A stretch of 64,000 nt of DNA from QALR01 sp900552255. GTDB taxonomy: Bacteria > Bacillota > Clostridia > Oscillospirales > CAG-272. The position numbers and the translations under genes were made by a program. The notes beneath the pieces are model-generated. The model saw only the letters and a program-made list of their open reading frames with translations, was not told the origin of the DNA and made no database searches. Location: the NCBI GenBank assembly GCA_048526005.1, contig DBFVEH010000003.1, positions 132,032 to 196,031 of the forward strand, written 5' to 3'. Shown here one piece after another: positions 25,020 to 33,742 of this stretch (position 1 is the first letter of the stretch; every line of letters starts with the position of its first letter).

Positions 25020-25048
25020 ATAATAACACGAAAAGACGAGAAAAGCAA
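25020..25048 (-). promoter_or_regulatory. Promoter of yerC
   Basis: Minus strand: TTGCTT and TATTAT spaced by 17 bp, about 37 bp before the yerC start. Confidence 0.55.
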
Positions 25049-25055
25049 GAGTATT

Positions 25056-25727
25056 TTAAAGAAAAGGCGTCACGCCGTCCTCAAAATATACCTCCGTGCG
25101 GCAGACGGAAACATCGTCGCGCTCCGCGGGAACACTGGTTTTCTCCGCTAAAAAATCGACGACGTATTTCGGATTCACAAAGGTCTGTTCCCCGCAGGAA
25201 AGCCTGACGGAAAGCACGACCGCGTCCGGCTCCGCGCATACGGACAAAAGCTTTGTATGCGGCGCGACGTCCACGGTGCGCGTTCCGAGCTTCGTCGTTT
25301 TTTCGATCATGATTTCGCCGGACAGCGCAGCTCTCACCGCGTCCGTCGTCGCGGCGCCGCTCGGTCTGAAAATACGGATCTCATAATCCGCCCAGCCGAT
25401 TTCCGAAAATTTCGTTTTCGGCTCATACGCCGCAAGCGCGCGCAGCCCTGCGGGGAACGAAGCGTTCAGCCGCTCGCAGATCGTCTCTCCCGCAAGCTCC
25501 TGCGTCACCTTGAAATCCATGAACTCGCAAAGGCTCGCCGTTCCGACCGACAGCGGCAGAGAAAACACGGTTTTCGGATGCGGGTTGAAGCCCTGCGTAT
25601 ACCAAATCGGCAGCTTCGAGCGAATAAACGCGGATTTCACCGTGCGGTTGAGATCGAGATGCGAGATAAATTTAAGGCTCCCCGTCTTGGAGAATCTCAC
25701 CCTTATTTTCTTAGGCTCGGACAGCAT
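25056..25727 (-). CDS. TIGR03936-family radical-SAM-associated protein (DUF2344)
   Basis: A 223-residue protein starting with KIRVRFSKTGSLKFISHLDL and IWYTQGFNPHPKTVFSLPLS, the hallmark of the DUF2344 family found next to TIGR03960 radical SAM proteins. It overlaps that gene by 25 bp. The two proteins probably act together, but the reaction is not known. In many Firmicutes the pair precedes a ribonuclease G and ribosomal L21/L27 genes; here it is followed by yerC instead. Confidence 0.88.
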   Translation of the reverse strand: MLSEPKKIRVRFSKTGSLKFISHLDLNRTVKSAFIRSKLPIWYTQGFNPHPKTVFSLPLSVGTASLCEFMDFKVTQELAGETICERLNASFPAGLRALAAYEPKTKFSEIGWADYEIRIFRPSGAATTDAVRAALSGEIMIEKTTKLGTRTVDVAPHTKLLSVCAEPDAVVLSVRLSCGEQTFVNPKYVVDFLAEKTSVPAERDDVSVCRTEVYFEDGVTPFL

Positions 25728-27550
25728 GAGCGTTCACCTCCCAGTTTGTCGGCGCCGCAGCCGTTGCAGGTCTCGCGGCAGTTTTTTGTCGGAATCGCTT
25801 TGTGGGCGCGGTGCCGTTCGCGCAGCAGAAATTTTTTGTCAACGCCGATGTCGATGTTGTCCCACGGCAGAATCTCGTCCTCCCCAAATTCCCGATTCGC
25901 GTAAAAGGCAGGATCGATTCCCACGGAGGCAAAAACCTCAAGCCATTTCTCATAATCGAAATGCTCGTCCCAGCTGTCAAACCGCATCCCCATACGGTGC
26001 GCTTCGGCGAGCGCTGCATTCAGCTTCCGGTCTCCCCTTGCGAATACCGCCTCGATGCGGCTGACGCGGGCGTCATGATAATTGTATTTGATCTTCCGGT
26101 CTGTGATTTTGCCCGTAAGATACCTCTGCTTTTCCGCGAGCGTCTCCATATCGCACTGCGGCTCCCATTGGAACGGCGTGAACGGCTTCGGGATGAAGCA
26201 GGCGGCGGATATCGTCACGCCGGGCGCCTTTTTCGGCCGGCCAGGCGTGCGATAATACTCGTCGATCACGCTTTCGGCAAGCCCGGCGATGCCGTCGAGA
26301 TCCTCATTCGTCTCCGTCGGAAGTCCCTGCATAAAGTACAGCTTGACCTGCGATTTTCCGCCCTCGAACGCCACGCGGCAGGCGCGCAGCAGGTCTTCTT
26401 TTTTCACATTTTTGTTGATGACGTCGCGCAGCCGCTGGGTCCCCGCCTCCGGCGCGAAGGTGAGCGAGCCGGTGCGCACGGTGGAGATTTTATCCATCAG
26501 CTCCTTGGTGAAGCTGTCCACGCGCAGGGACGGCAGAGAGAGAGAAATCTTGCGTTCATCCGTCCATGCGAGCAGCTCGTCCGTGAGCGTTTCGATACAA
26601 GAATAGTCGCTGATGCTGAGCGACGACAGCGTCAGCTCGTCATAGCCGGTCGCGTCGGCAAGCGTCATCGCCGCTTCGCACAGCACCTTGGGCGATTTTT
26701 CCCGCACCGGACGCCATACCATGCCCGCCTGACAGAAGCGGCAGCCGCGGATGCACCCTCGGTAGACCTCCAGCGTGATTTTATCCTGCACTGTCTGAAT
26801 GAACGGCATGACCAGCGTTTTCGGATACGGAGCCTTGTCCATATCCTTTACAATCCGTTTTCTGATGGTCACAGGAATGTCGTCATACTTCGGCGAAACG
26901 GAAGAGATCGTGCCGTCCCCGTGATAGGAGACCTCATAAAGAGACGGTACATAAATTCCCTCGATTTTTGCCGCCTCATGCAGAAACGCCGCCTTCCGGA
27001 AGCCCTGCTTTTTGTGCTCCTTATAAAGGGAAACCAGCTCGCAGATGACCTCCTCGCCCTCTCCGATCATAAATAAATCGAAGTAATCGGCGATCGGCTC
27101 CGCGTTATAGGTGCAGGGACCGCCGCCCACGACGACCGGCGCATCGTCTCCCCGTTCCGCGGCCAAAAGCGGGATTCCGGCAAGCTCCAGCATATTTAAT
27201 ACATTTGTATAGCAAAGCTCATATTGGAGCGAAAAGCCGACGATATCGAATTCCGAAACCGGGTCGCCGCTTTCATGCGCCCAAAGCGGAATGTGCTCCT
27301 CGCGCATGCAGGCCTCCATATCCACCCACGGCGCATACGCGCGCTCGCACCATGTATCCGCTCTCGCGTTCAGAACGTCGTATAAAATCCTCACGCCGAG
27401 ATTGGACATGCCGATCTCATAGGTATCGGGAAAGCAGAACGCGAACCGGACGTCCACCGCATTTTTATCCTTGACGATCTGCCCCCATTCTCCGCCCGTG
27501 TACCGCGCGGGCTTTTCCACCTTTTTCAAGATTCTTTCCGGTATTTTCAA
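25703..27550 (-). CDS. TIGR03960-family B12-binding/radical SAM protein
   Basis: A 615-residue radical SAM enzyme. The N-terminal cobalamin-like domain covers about residues 30-200, and the radical SAM cluster motif CIRGCRFC (C-x3-C-x2-C) lies near residue 265 in YRGCIRGCRFCQAG. A C-terminal cysteine set (ETCNGCGADKLGG) is typical of the family. The start is TTG with GGAGGG upstream (GGAGGGATTCCC TTG). The substrate is unknown; the neighbouring DUF2344 protein is its usual partner. Confidence 0.9.
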   Translation of the reverse strand: MKIPERILKKVEKPARYTGGEWGQIVKDKNAVDVRFAFCFPDTYEIGMSNLGVRILYDVLNARADTWCERAYAPWVDMEACMREEHIPLWAHESGDPVSEFDIVGFSLQYELCYTNVLNMLELAGIPLLAAERGDDAPVVVGGGPCTYNAEPIADYFDLFMIGEGEEVICELVSLYKEHKKQGFRKAAFLHEAAKIEGIYVPSLYEVSYHGDGTISSVSPKYDDIPVTIRKRIVKDMDKAPYPKTLVMPFIQTVQDKITLEVYRGCIRGCRFCQAGMVWRPVREKSPKVLCEAAMTLADATGYDELTLSSLSISDYSCIETLTDELLAWTDERKISLSLPSLRVDSFTKELMDKISTVRTGSLTFAPEAGTQRLRDVINKNVKKEDLLRACRVAFEGGKSQVKLYFMQGLPTETNEDLDGIAGLAESVIDEYYRTPGRPKKAPGVTISAACFIPKPFTPFQWEPQCDMETLAEKQRYLTGKITDRKIKYNYHDARVSRIEAVFARGDRKLNAALAEAHRMGMRFDSWDEHFDYEKWLEVFASVGIDPAFYANREFGEDEILPWDNIDIGVDKKFLLRERHRAHKAIPTKNCRETCNGCGADKLGGERSCCPSLRK

Positions 27551-27565
27551 GGGAATCCCTCCATT

Positions 27566-27599
27566 ATATTGATGTATAAAATATTTTATCCGTCTGTAT
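27566..27599. repeat. AT-rich intergenic element, copy 3
   Basis: Bases 27576-27595 are identical to bases 11-30 of the window, including the ATAAAATATTTTAT palindrome. It lies between the addB stop and the TIGR03960 start, as copy 1 lies after ispA. Confidence 0.5.
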
Positions 27600-30500
27600 T
27601 ATTTGCTGCCTGTCCGGCAGACGGGACGCATTTTGCAGTATTCGCACGGACTTTTCCCGTTCACGACAAGCGGCCTTGCGCAGGCGGCGCCGCGCCGCAG
27701 CTCATCGGCATAACGGAGCACCGTCTGCGTGACCTCCCGCTTTAACTCCGTGAACGCGTCAAGGCCGATGAGAGAGGATTTTTCTTTCGCGAGATCGCCC
27801 GCCTTCACGGGAATGAATACGCCCTCAAGCGCGGGCTCCATCGCGCGCAGGATCTCCTCGTTTTTGAGAAAAAGACCGCTCGTGCGGATTTCCACGTTCT
27901 CCCCTCCGACATCGCCGCCGATCTTCAGGTCGACCTGCGGCGGCTTCACGCCGGAATAAAGGACGCCGGCGGGCAGGACCTCGCGTCCGTAACGCCGTGC
28001 GCCGTTCTCCCACAGGGAGAACAGATACAGAAGCATCTGCATGTCGAGTCCGAGCCTCACGTTTCGGATATCGAACGTCTTTTCCCCCGTCTTATAATCG
28101 ACGACGCGCAGATAAAGCCTGCCCTCGCCGTCCTCATAGGCGTCCACCCGGTCGATCTTGCCGCGAAGCTCGACCGAAACGCCGTCCCCCTCAAGCTTCA
28201 TCGGCAGAACGGACTCCCCGCCTTGACCGACGGTCAGCTCAAAGTCGCATGGACGGAACGCGGACGTCTCAAATTCCGCCTTCAGCCGCCCGGCGAACAG
28301 CTCCGCGCTCCGGCACAGATAACCGAACAGATGGCGGAACCTTTCAGGCAGCGCGGACGGTTCCTTATGAAAGACCGACATAATATAAGCTTCGGCGATC
28401 TTCCGGATTTCCTGCGAAAGCTCGCCCTCTCCGTCTGCGGCGATCCATTCCACTGTCTTTTCAAGGATCCCGTGCATAAAGCTCCCGATATCGACGGCGC
28501 CGAAGCTCGCCGGCAGGTTGTCCCGCAGCTTTAACTCATATTCGCAGAAATAGGAAAAATTGCATTTGATGTACTTTTCGAGCCTTGTGTAGCTCGTCGA
28601 AAGCCTGCCGCCGAAGAGCTCCTCCGCGCTTTCGGGAGAAAGCCGGCAGTTCGCGGCGGAAAGCGGCGTTTTCGCATATTTCAGCTTTTCCGCATAGACG
28701 GGGTCCGCCTCATAGTATTCACGCAGCGCGCGCCCGAGCTTTTCGGGAAAGGAGAGCGCATGCTCAAAGGACGCAGCCCTGCTTTCAATCAAATCGCTTT
28801 TTGGGGACAGTTCAAAATCGACGGCCGCAAGCGCCGGAAACAGCGCGCATATCCGCTTTACACCGCCGGATTCCCGCTGCTCCGAGCCGGAAAGCCCATA
28901 GTGGGAATAACTGATGTAAAGCCGCTCCGAAGGCAGGGCGGCGGCGCGGTAAAAATAGAAAAGCTCCTCCGAAACCCGCCGCTGCGTCCGGTCGGTGAGC
29001 TCCACGCCCCGCTCCTTCAGCTGTGCCTTTTCGTATTCGGAGAACAGTCCGTCCTCCCCTACCCGCTGCGGGAAAACGCCCTCGTTTGCACCGAGCAGAT
29101 AGACATATTTCGGTCTGCCCGGCACCGTTTCGGACGCCGACGAGACCGTGACCTCGTCCACCGAGGTCGGGATCTTTCCGATATCCGTCTCCGAAAGAAT
29201 GACCGAAAGCATTTGAGAAAGCTCTGCGGTCTGCGCCGCCGTCTCACCCGAGGTCACGACAAGCTGGTCGAGCGCTCCGCAGAACACGTTCCAAAGCTGA
29301 ACGGTCTCGGACGCCGCGGCCATGTCGCCGCGCTCCTTTTCCGCCTCCGCCCGCGCCGACAGCGCCTCCGGAACACCGAGCCCCGAAAGAAAATCGAAAA
29401 GCAGCGCCGCGCGCTCCCGCACGGTATGAACGGCGCGCTGTGCGGCCGCGAACGCTTTCAGCGGCGAAATCACCCGCCCGCGGATATCCGCAAGCATGGC
29501 AAGCTCCGCCTCATCCGACGCGGAAAGCGGCGCGCCGTATCCGCGCGGATTCATATTCCACGGGTCGTCGCCCGTAAACATCCTGCCGCGGATATTCCAC
29601 TTCTGTATGTAATTTTCAAATAGGCTCACTTCGTCCGGCGTGACGCCGGTAAGCCCCGTTTTGATATAGGCGATGACGTCCTCGCCGCGAAAGCCCCTCT
29701 CCAATATCGCGAAAGCGGAAAAAATCAGCTTGACGAGCGGCTTTTCGGAAATCTCCTTTCGCGAGGAAAGAAAACACGGAATCCCGTATTTCCGGAAAAC
29801 GGCGTCCACGACGCCCTCCGCCTGCGCGGTATCGCGGACGATGACGGAAATCTCCCGATACCTTGCGCCGCCGCGTATGAGCCGGCAGATATCGAGCGCC
29901 GCCGCCTCCGACTCCGCAAACGCATTCGCCGCGCGAACAAGCCGGATATGCTCCGGCACGTCCCGCCAAACGGCGCGCGCATGTCCCGTTCCCGCGATAT
30001 TTTCGGAAAGAAAGGCAAGCTCCGCGCTGCGGTATCGCTTGGCGCTTCTGAGAAAAATCTCGCGGACAGGCACGCCCGTGCGCTGCGCTGTGCGGCGCAG
30101 ACGGCGATCTGTCTCAAAAAGGATTCCGGAAGAAGCGCCGTCCGCGTCGTCGGGAAGATAGGAAAGCGTTATGTATACGTCGTCTGCGCCGGACATCATA
30201 TTTTCAAGAACGTCGTACTGCTGCGCCGAAAACGAGGTAAAGGAATCGATAAAAACGGTGCTGCCGGCAAAAAAGCCGCCTCCTCTCAAAAGCGCCGCGG
30301 CCTTGGAAAGAATCCCGTCGGGATCCTCCCATTTCGCGGCGATCTCAGCGTCGAAAGCCGCGAAGATCACGGCGAGATCGGAGGTCTTTGTCCGGATCGG
30401 CAAGTGTTCGTCAAAAAAACCGGAAGCGCGGTCGAGCTCCGCCGGCGAGATCTTGTCCTGATAGAGCGCGGAACGCGCCGCCGTCAGCTTCTCGATCATG

Positions 30501-30826
30501 CCGAAGCCGGACGCCTCGCCATATTCTTTGAGTGCAGGCGAGAGCGCGCGCAGGACGTTCCGCATGACGAGCTTTTTCGCACCGGAGCCGATATAATCCG
30601 CACACAAGCCGCCGTATCTGCGGAAAACATAGTTGCAGAGGCGCCCGAAGGTGATAACGTCAATGTTTCCCGCGCCGGAAAGCTCCGCCGCCCGGCTTTC
30701 CGCCGCAACCGCTTCCCTGTCGGGGACAAGCAGATACACATGTCCGCGCTCCGCCGTCTCTTCCATTCGGGAAAAAATCCAATCGCTTTTACCCGAACCG
30801 CTTTTGCCATAGACAAATCCGACCAC
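27599..30826 (-). CDS. addB: ATP-dependent helicase/nuclease subunit B (AddB-type)
   Basis: A 1075-residue AddB-type protein of the AddAB recombination nuclease, which processes double-strand breaks for RecA. The Walker-A-like YGKSGSGKSD is at the very N-terminus. The C-terminal RecB-type nuclease shows GKIDRVD and VVDYKTG near residues 910-935, and Fe-S cysteines flank it: CNFSYFC near 745 and CEYCKMRPVC at the end. The GTG at 30826 fits AGGAGG by 8 nt; the GTG at 30835 lies inside the RBS. No addA follows in this window, unlike the usual addBA order. Confidence 0.9.
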   Translation of the reverse strand: MVGFVYGKSGSGKSDWIFSRMEETAERGHVYLLVPDREAVAAESRAAELSGAGNIDVITFGRLCNYVFRRYGGLCADYIGSGAKKLVMRNVLRALSPALKEYGEASGFGMIEKLTAARSALYQDKISPAELDRASGFFDEHLPIRTKTSDLAVIFAAFDAEIAAKWEDPDGILSKAAALLRGGGFFAGSTVFIDSFTSFSAQQYDVLENMMSGADDVYITLSYLPDDADGASSGILFETDRRLRRTAQRTGVPVREIFLRSAKRYRSAELAFLSENIAGTGHARAVWRDVPEHIRLVRAANAFAESEAAALDICRLIRGGARYREISVIVRDTAQAEGVVDAVFRKYGIPCFLSSRKEISEKPLVKLIFSAFAILERGFRGEDVIAYIKTGLTGVTPDEVSLFENYIQKWNIRGRMFTGDDPWNMNPRGYGAPLSASDEAELAMLADIRGRVISPLKAFAAAQRAVHTVRERAALLFDFLSGLGVPEALSARAEAEKERGDMAAASETVQLWNVFCGALDQLVVTSGETAAQTAELSQMLSVILSETDIGKIPTSVDEVTVSSASETVPGRPKYVYLLGANEGVFPQRVGEDGLFSEYEKAQLKERGVELTDRTQRRVSEELFYFYRAAALPSERLYISYSHYGLSGSEQRESGGVKRICALFPALAAVDFELSPKSDLIESRAASFEHALSFPEKLGRALREYYEADPVYAEKLKYAKTPLSAANCRLSPESAEELFGGRLSTSYTRLEKYIKCNFSYFCEYELKLRDNLPASFGAVDIGSFMHGILEKTVEWIAADGEGELSQEIRKIAEAYIMSVFHKEPSALPERFRHLFGYLCRSAELFAGRLKAEFETSAFRPCDFELTVGQGGESVLPMKLEGDGVSVELRGKIDRVDAYEDGEGRLYLRVVDYKTGEKTFDIRNVRLGLDMQMLLYLFSLWENGARRYGREVLPAGVLYSGVKPPQVDLKIGGDVGGENVEIRTSGLFLKNEEILRAMEPALEGVFIPVKAGDLAKEKSSLIGLDAFTELKREVTQTVLRYADELRRGAACARPLVVNGKSPCEYCKMRPVCRTGSK

Positions 30827-30841
30827 CGACGGCACCTCCTT

Positions 30842-31534
30842 TCAAGTAATTTTGACCACGCGCGCCGGTTCCGCAAGGCCGAACCGCTTCGCCAGTGAAA
30901 AATAATAGCTGGTATGAACAAGATACATATTCCGTCCCGCGGCACGCGCGCCGGAAAAGCCGCAGTAAGCGAGCGAGCGTGAAACGATGATCACGACGCC
31001 GTCCTTTGAAAAATCCTCCGCCATGGCCGCAAAATATCCGCTCCCGCGCTTCTTTTTTGGTGCGAACAGCACATAGAGCCGCCGTCCGGCAAAAATTTTT
31101 TCAAAGGCGCGGTTCCACTTCCGGTGCAAAAAGAAGCCGGCGAACGCCGCCACCGCGGAAAAAACAGCCGCAGCCGGCAGCAGTACCGCAAGGATACCGA
31201 GCGTCAGAATCACCTGAGCGCCGATGCCGAGAAACGTGGCGACGCCCGTGATGATGCGCCACAGCTTGGACGCAAAAAAGAGATTGCGCACGGCAAAAGA
31301 GGTCTTATCGTAAACCCGGAAGGTGCGGCTCGATTTCAGCGACAGCATGAGATATCCGAAATAGGTTCTCGAACGGGACACCGAGAGATTGCGCACAGCG
31401 TCCCGCATGACCGCATCCTCGTTTCCATGCGCCGCAGTGCGGTCGCCGAGCTGCTCCGCCCGGTGACGCAGATATTCGTTCTCACGCCGAAGCTTCCGGT
31501 TTTCCGACCGAAGCCGCCGGAGCTTTTCAGCCAT
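30842..31534 (-). CDS. Membrane protein with N-terminal coiled coil, unknown function
   Basis: About 230 residues: a short charged coiled coil at the start (KLRRLRSENRKLRRENEYLR), an amphipathic middle, a hydrophobic hairpin near residues 100-140 (AQVILTLGILAVLLPAAAVF), and a C-terminal domain with YVLFAPKKKRGSGYFAAMA and DGVVIIVSRSL that looks like a small alpha/beta domain. The family is not recognised. GGAG lies 6 nt before the ATG at 31534; a TTG at 31549 is the alternative start. It ends 15 bp before addB and may share its transcript. Confidence 0.55.
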   Translation of the reverse strand: MAEKLRRLRSENRKLRRENEYLRHRAEQLGDRTAAHGNEDAVMRDAVRNLSVSRSRTYFGYLMLSLKSSRTFRVYDKTSFAVRNLFFASKLWRIITGVATFLGIGAQVILTLGILAVLLPAAAVFSAVAAFAGFFLHRKWNRAFEKIFAGRRLYVLFAPKKKRGSGYFAAMAEDFSKDGVVIIVSRSLAYCGFSGARAAGRNMYLVHTSYYFSLAKRFGLAEPARVVKIT

Positions 31535-31605
31535 TTCCTTCTCCGTCAAAATTTCACGCCCTTTCCCCGTTTAATTTGGTTTGGAAAGGCGAAAATTATA
31601 CGACG

Positions 31606-32415
31606 CTACTTTTCCAGCAGCTTCAAGTTGCGCAAAAGCGGCTCCCTGCCGCGCCACGAAAACGCACGGCGGCGAAATTCCGTCTCATCCATCCGAGAAA
31701 GCCGCTCCTCCGTAAGAACGGAAATCCTGTCCTCATGGAAAAACGCAATCGGCGTCCGCGCACCGGCGGCCATCGCCGCCTTTGTCAGCGGACATGCGAG
31801 CTGGCAGATGTCGCAGCCCCACGCATAGCCGTATTTTTTGAGATAGGCCTGCTCTTCCGCGGAAAGCGCGCCCTTTTTCTGCGTCACCGCGGAAAGACAC
31901 TCCATCCCCTCCGATGTCATCGGACAGGCGCGCCGGCATGCGCCGCAGTGCGGGCAGTACGAGGGCGCGGGCGTTCCTCCGGCAAAGCCCAGCGTCTCCG
32001 GCTCCGCCGTGGAGAGGATCTCCGCGACGAACACAAAGGAGCCGTACTTTTCATTGATCAGCATGAAATTATCGCCGAGCACGCCGAGCCCCGCCATGGA
32101 CGCGGCGACATTCTCCTGAATCGGGGACTTGTCCGCAAAGCCGAGAAATCGCTCGCCGAAGCGAGCCTCCAAGACCGGAATCAAACGCGCGAAAAGTCCC
32201 TCGCAATATTCGTGATAATCGCAGGAACGCGCGTAAAAGGAAACGTTCCCCGCCCCGTCGTCCACAAAATAAGGAATGAGAAGCATAACCGCCGTTTTGA
32301 TCCTCTCCGCAGGCACGCCGCGCCGTTCGATGATATCCGGCCGGCGGCAGCTGCAGACGGAAAACGGAATCACGCCGAAATATTCTATTTTTTCTTTCTC
32401 AAACAGTTCTTTCAT
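31606..32415 (-). CDS. QueG-like 4Fe-4S double-cluster protein
   Basis: A 269-residue protein related to epoxyqueuosine reductase QueG. Two ferredoxin-like cysteine sets are clear: CPHCGACRRACP near residue 154 and CDICQLACP near 200, together enough for two [4Fe-4S] clusters. The N-terminal domain is shorter than in QueG (usually 350 or more residues), so this is probably a paralogue of the epoxyqueuosine reductase-like group with unknown substrate. No other queuosine genes are nearby. Confidence 0.75.
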   Translation of the reverse strand: MKELFEKEKIEYFGVIPFSVCSCRRPDIIERRGVPAERIKTAVMLLIPYFVDDGAGNVSFYARSCDYHEYCEGLFARLIPVLEARFGERFLGFADKSPIQENVAASMAGLGVLGDNFMLINEKYGSFVFVAEILSTAEPETLGFAGGTPAPSYCPHCGACRRACPMTSEGMECLSAVTQKKGALSAEEQAYLKKYGYAWGCDICQLACPLTKAAMAAGARTPIAFFHEDRISVLTEERLSRMDETEFRRRAFSWRGREPLLRNLKLLEK

Positions 32416-32470
32416 ATTCCATGTTCCTTACCCTTTTCCGGCATTTGGCAAACCAAAAAGCAGAAAACAC

Positions 32471-32869
32471 TCACTTTCCGCCTTTCATGCCGTTTTTCCG
32501 TGCTTCTAAATTCGTTTTCAGCCTGTCTGCCAATATGAGGCAGCCGCACTTTGCACAAAGCCGGATGGCATACTCCAATAAACGGGCTGCCGAAGCAGCC
32601 GGCAGCTCATCTGCATTATCAACCGCCCACCAAGGAAACACCTCGCTAATATGCTCTTTCTCCCCGATCAAAAACGAATAGCCGATCAGCTTTCCGTCCC
32701 GGAACAAAAAAATATATTGAGGCAGCTTATCCCTCACGGATTTTTCCATTTCCCTTTGCAGCGTTTTTCGCTTTCCGCCGGCAGGACAAAAACCGATAGA
32801 AAAAAGTGCCGTCAAGACATGCGCTCTTTCCTTATGCGGAATATCCAAATAATTTATGACCGTTTCCAA
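32471..32869 (-). CDS. Small GNAT-like protein, possibly degenerate
   Basis: A 132-residue protein with a GNAT-like central strand (YIFLFRDGKLIGYSFLIGE) and a following PWWAVDNADELP segment. The acetyl-CoA motif Q/RxxGxG/A is not evident, and the start is a TTG with a weak RBS. It may be a divergent or decaying acetyltransferase. It lies 45 bp after a better GNAT gene. Confidence 0.45.
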   Translation of the reverse strand: METVINYLDIPHKERAHVLTALFSIGFCPAGGKRKTLQREMEKSVRDKLPQYIFLFRDGKLIGYSFLIGEKEHISEVFPWWAVDNADELPAASAARLLEYAIRLCAKCGCLILADRLKTNLEARKNGMKGGK

Positions 32870-32914
32870 AATAAGCGTTCACTTTCTTTCCACCGAGTCA
32901 GAAGTATGCAAGTC

Positions 32915-33475
32915 TCATCTTCCCCTCTTCTCCCAAATCTTCGGCCACATCGTGCCATTGCTGTAAAGCACAAAAAAGGCACGGAATTCTTTCCTTGCAA
33001 AATCACCGCCCGCGATAAGAATTTCCTGCTCCACACCGCCGAGCTTCATCCGGTATCCGGTTTCCCGATATCCGTTTTTCCGATAAAATGCTTTGCGCCT
33101 TTCTCTGACCGTGAGATCAGACGCGCCGCCATCACAAGGCTCGATGGAAACGATGATCTTTTTATCGGGATATTTGCTCTTTATTTCCCGCAGAATGGCA
33201 CTGCCGTATCCTTTCTGCCGAAAGCTTTCACATACCGCCAAAAACATAATAAACACGATTTTCCGGCTCCTCGCCAGATAAATAAATCCGCACAGGGTAT
33301 CCCAATCGTAAAAGCCCCAAAACTGCGTATGCCAAAGCTTCGACATCGCCACCATCATCGGAAAAGGCATCCGCTCCCTTTTCGGAAATGCGTCAAAATA
33401 GATGCGTTTCACATCCGCGCTGTCAAGCCTTACTTTTCTCATTTCAAGCTGCATATATCGCCGCCCCTTCTGCAT
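32915..33475 (-). CDS. GNAT-family N-acetyltransferase
   Basis: A 186-residue acetyltransferase. The acetyl-CoA-binding motif A is visible as FLAVCESFRQKGYGSAILRE near residue 77, and motif B as RRKAFYRKNGYRETGYRM near 127. The acceptor is unknown. The ATG at 33475 has GAGGG just upstream; ATGs at 33454 and 33442 are alternatives. Confidence 0.75.
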   Translation of the reverse strand: MQKGRRYMQLEMRKVRLDSADVKRIYFDAFPKRERMPFPMMVAMSKLWHTQFWGFYDWDTLCGFIYLARSRKIVFIMFLAVCESFRQKGYGSAILREIKSKYPDKKIIVSIEPCDGGASDLTVRERRKAFYRKNGYRETGYRMKLGGVEQEILIAGGDFARKEFRAFFVLYSNGTMWPKIWEKRGR

Positions 33476-33506
33476 ATTTCCCTCTAAAAGGGCCGAAAAA
33501 TTTCCC

Positions 33507-33535
33507 TTGATTCCAAAAAATAGTTGTGTTATAAT
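33507..33535 (+). promoter_or_regulatory. Promoter upstream of the topoisomerase genes
   Basis: TTGATT and TATAAT with a 17-bp spacer. It would start an RNA near 33542. Confidence 0.65.
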
Positions 33536-33541
33536 ATATTA

Positions 33542-33656
33542 TTAGAGAATAATCTGCGGGTCATCCGCATAAACACGGCACAAAATGCCGCATATAAATT
33601 ATATCAGAAAATTCCGATAAATCAACCGTACAAAAAAACTTATACGGATTTTTTTA
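33542..33656 (+). promoter_or_regulatory. Structured leader with terminator-like hairpin before parE-like gene
   Basis: From the presumed start the RNA would form GCGG/CCGC and CGGCA/TGCCG hairpins, then CCGTA/TACGG (33626-33647) followed by ATTTTTTT. This could be an attenuator or the end of a separate small RNA. The final stem is only 5 bp, so termination may be weak. Confidence 0.4.
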
Positions 33657-33742
33657 CAGAACGCCTATGATCCAATCGATTGCAGGCTCTTTTCCTTTCC
33701 ACGCCCAATTTCACGCCGCGCAGACGGCAAGAGGAGACGCAA

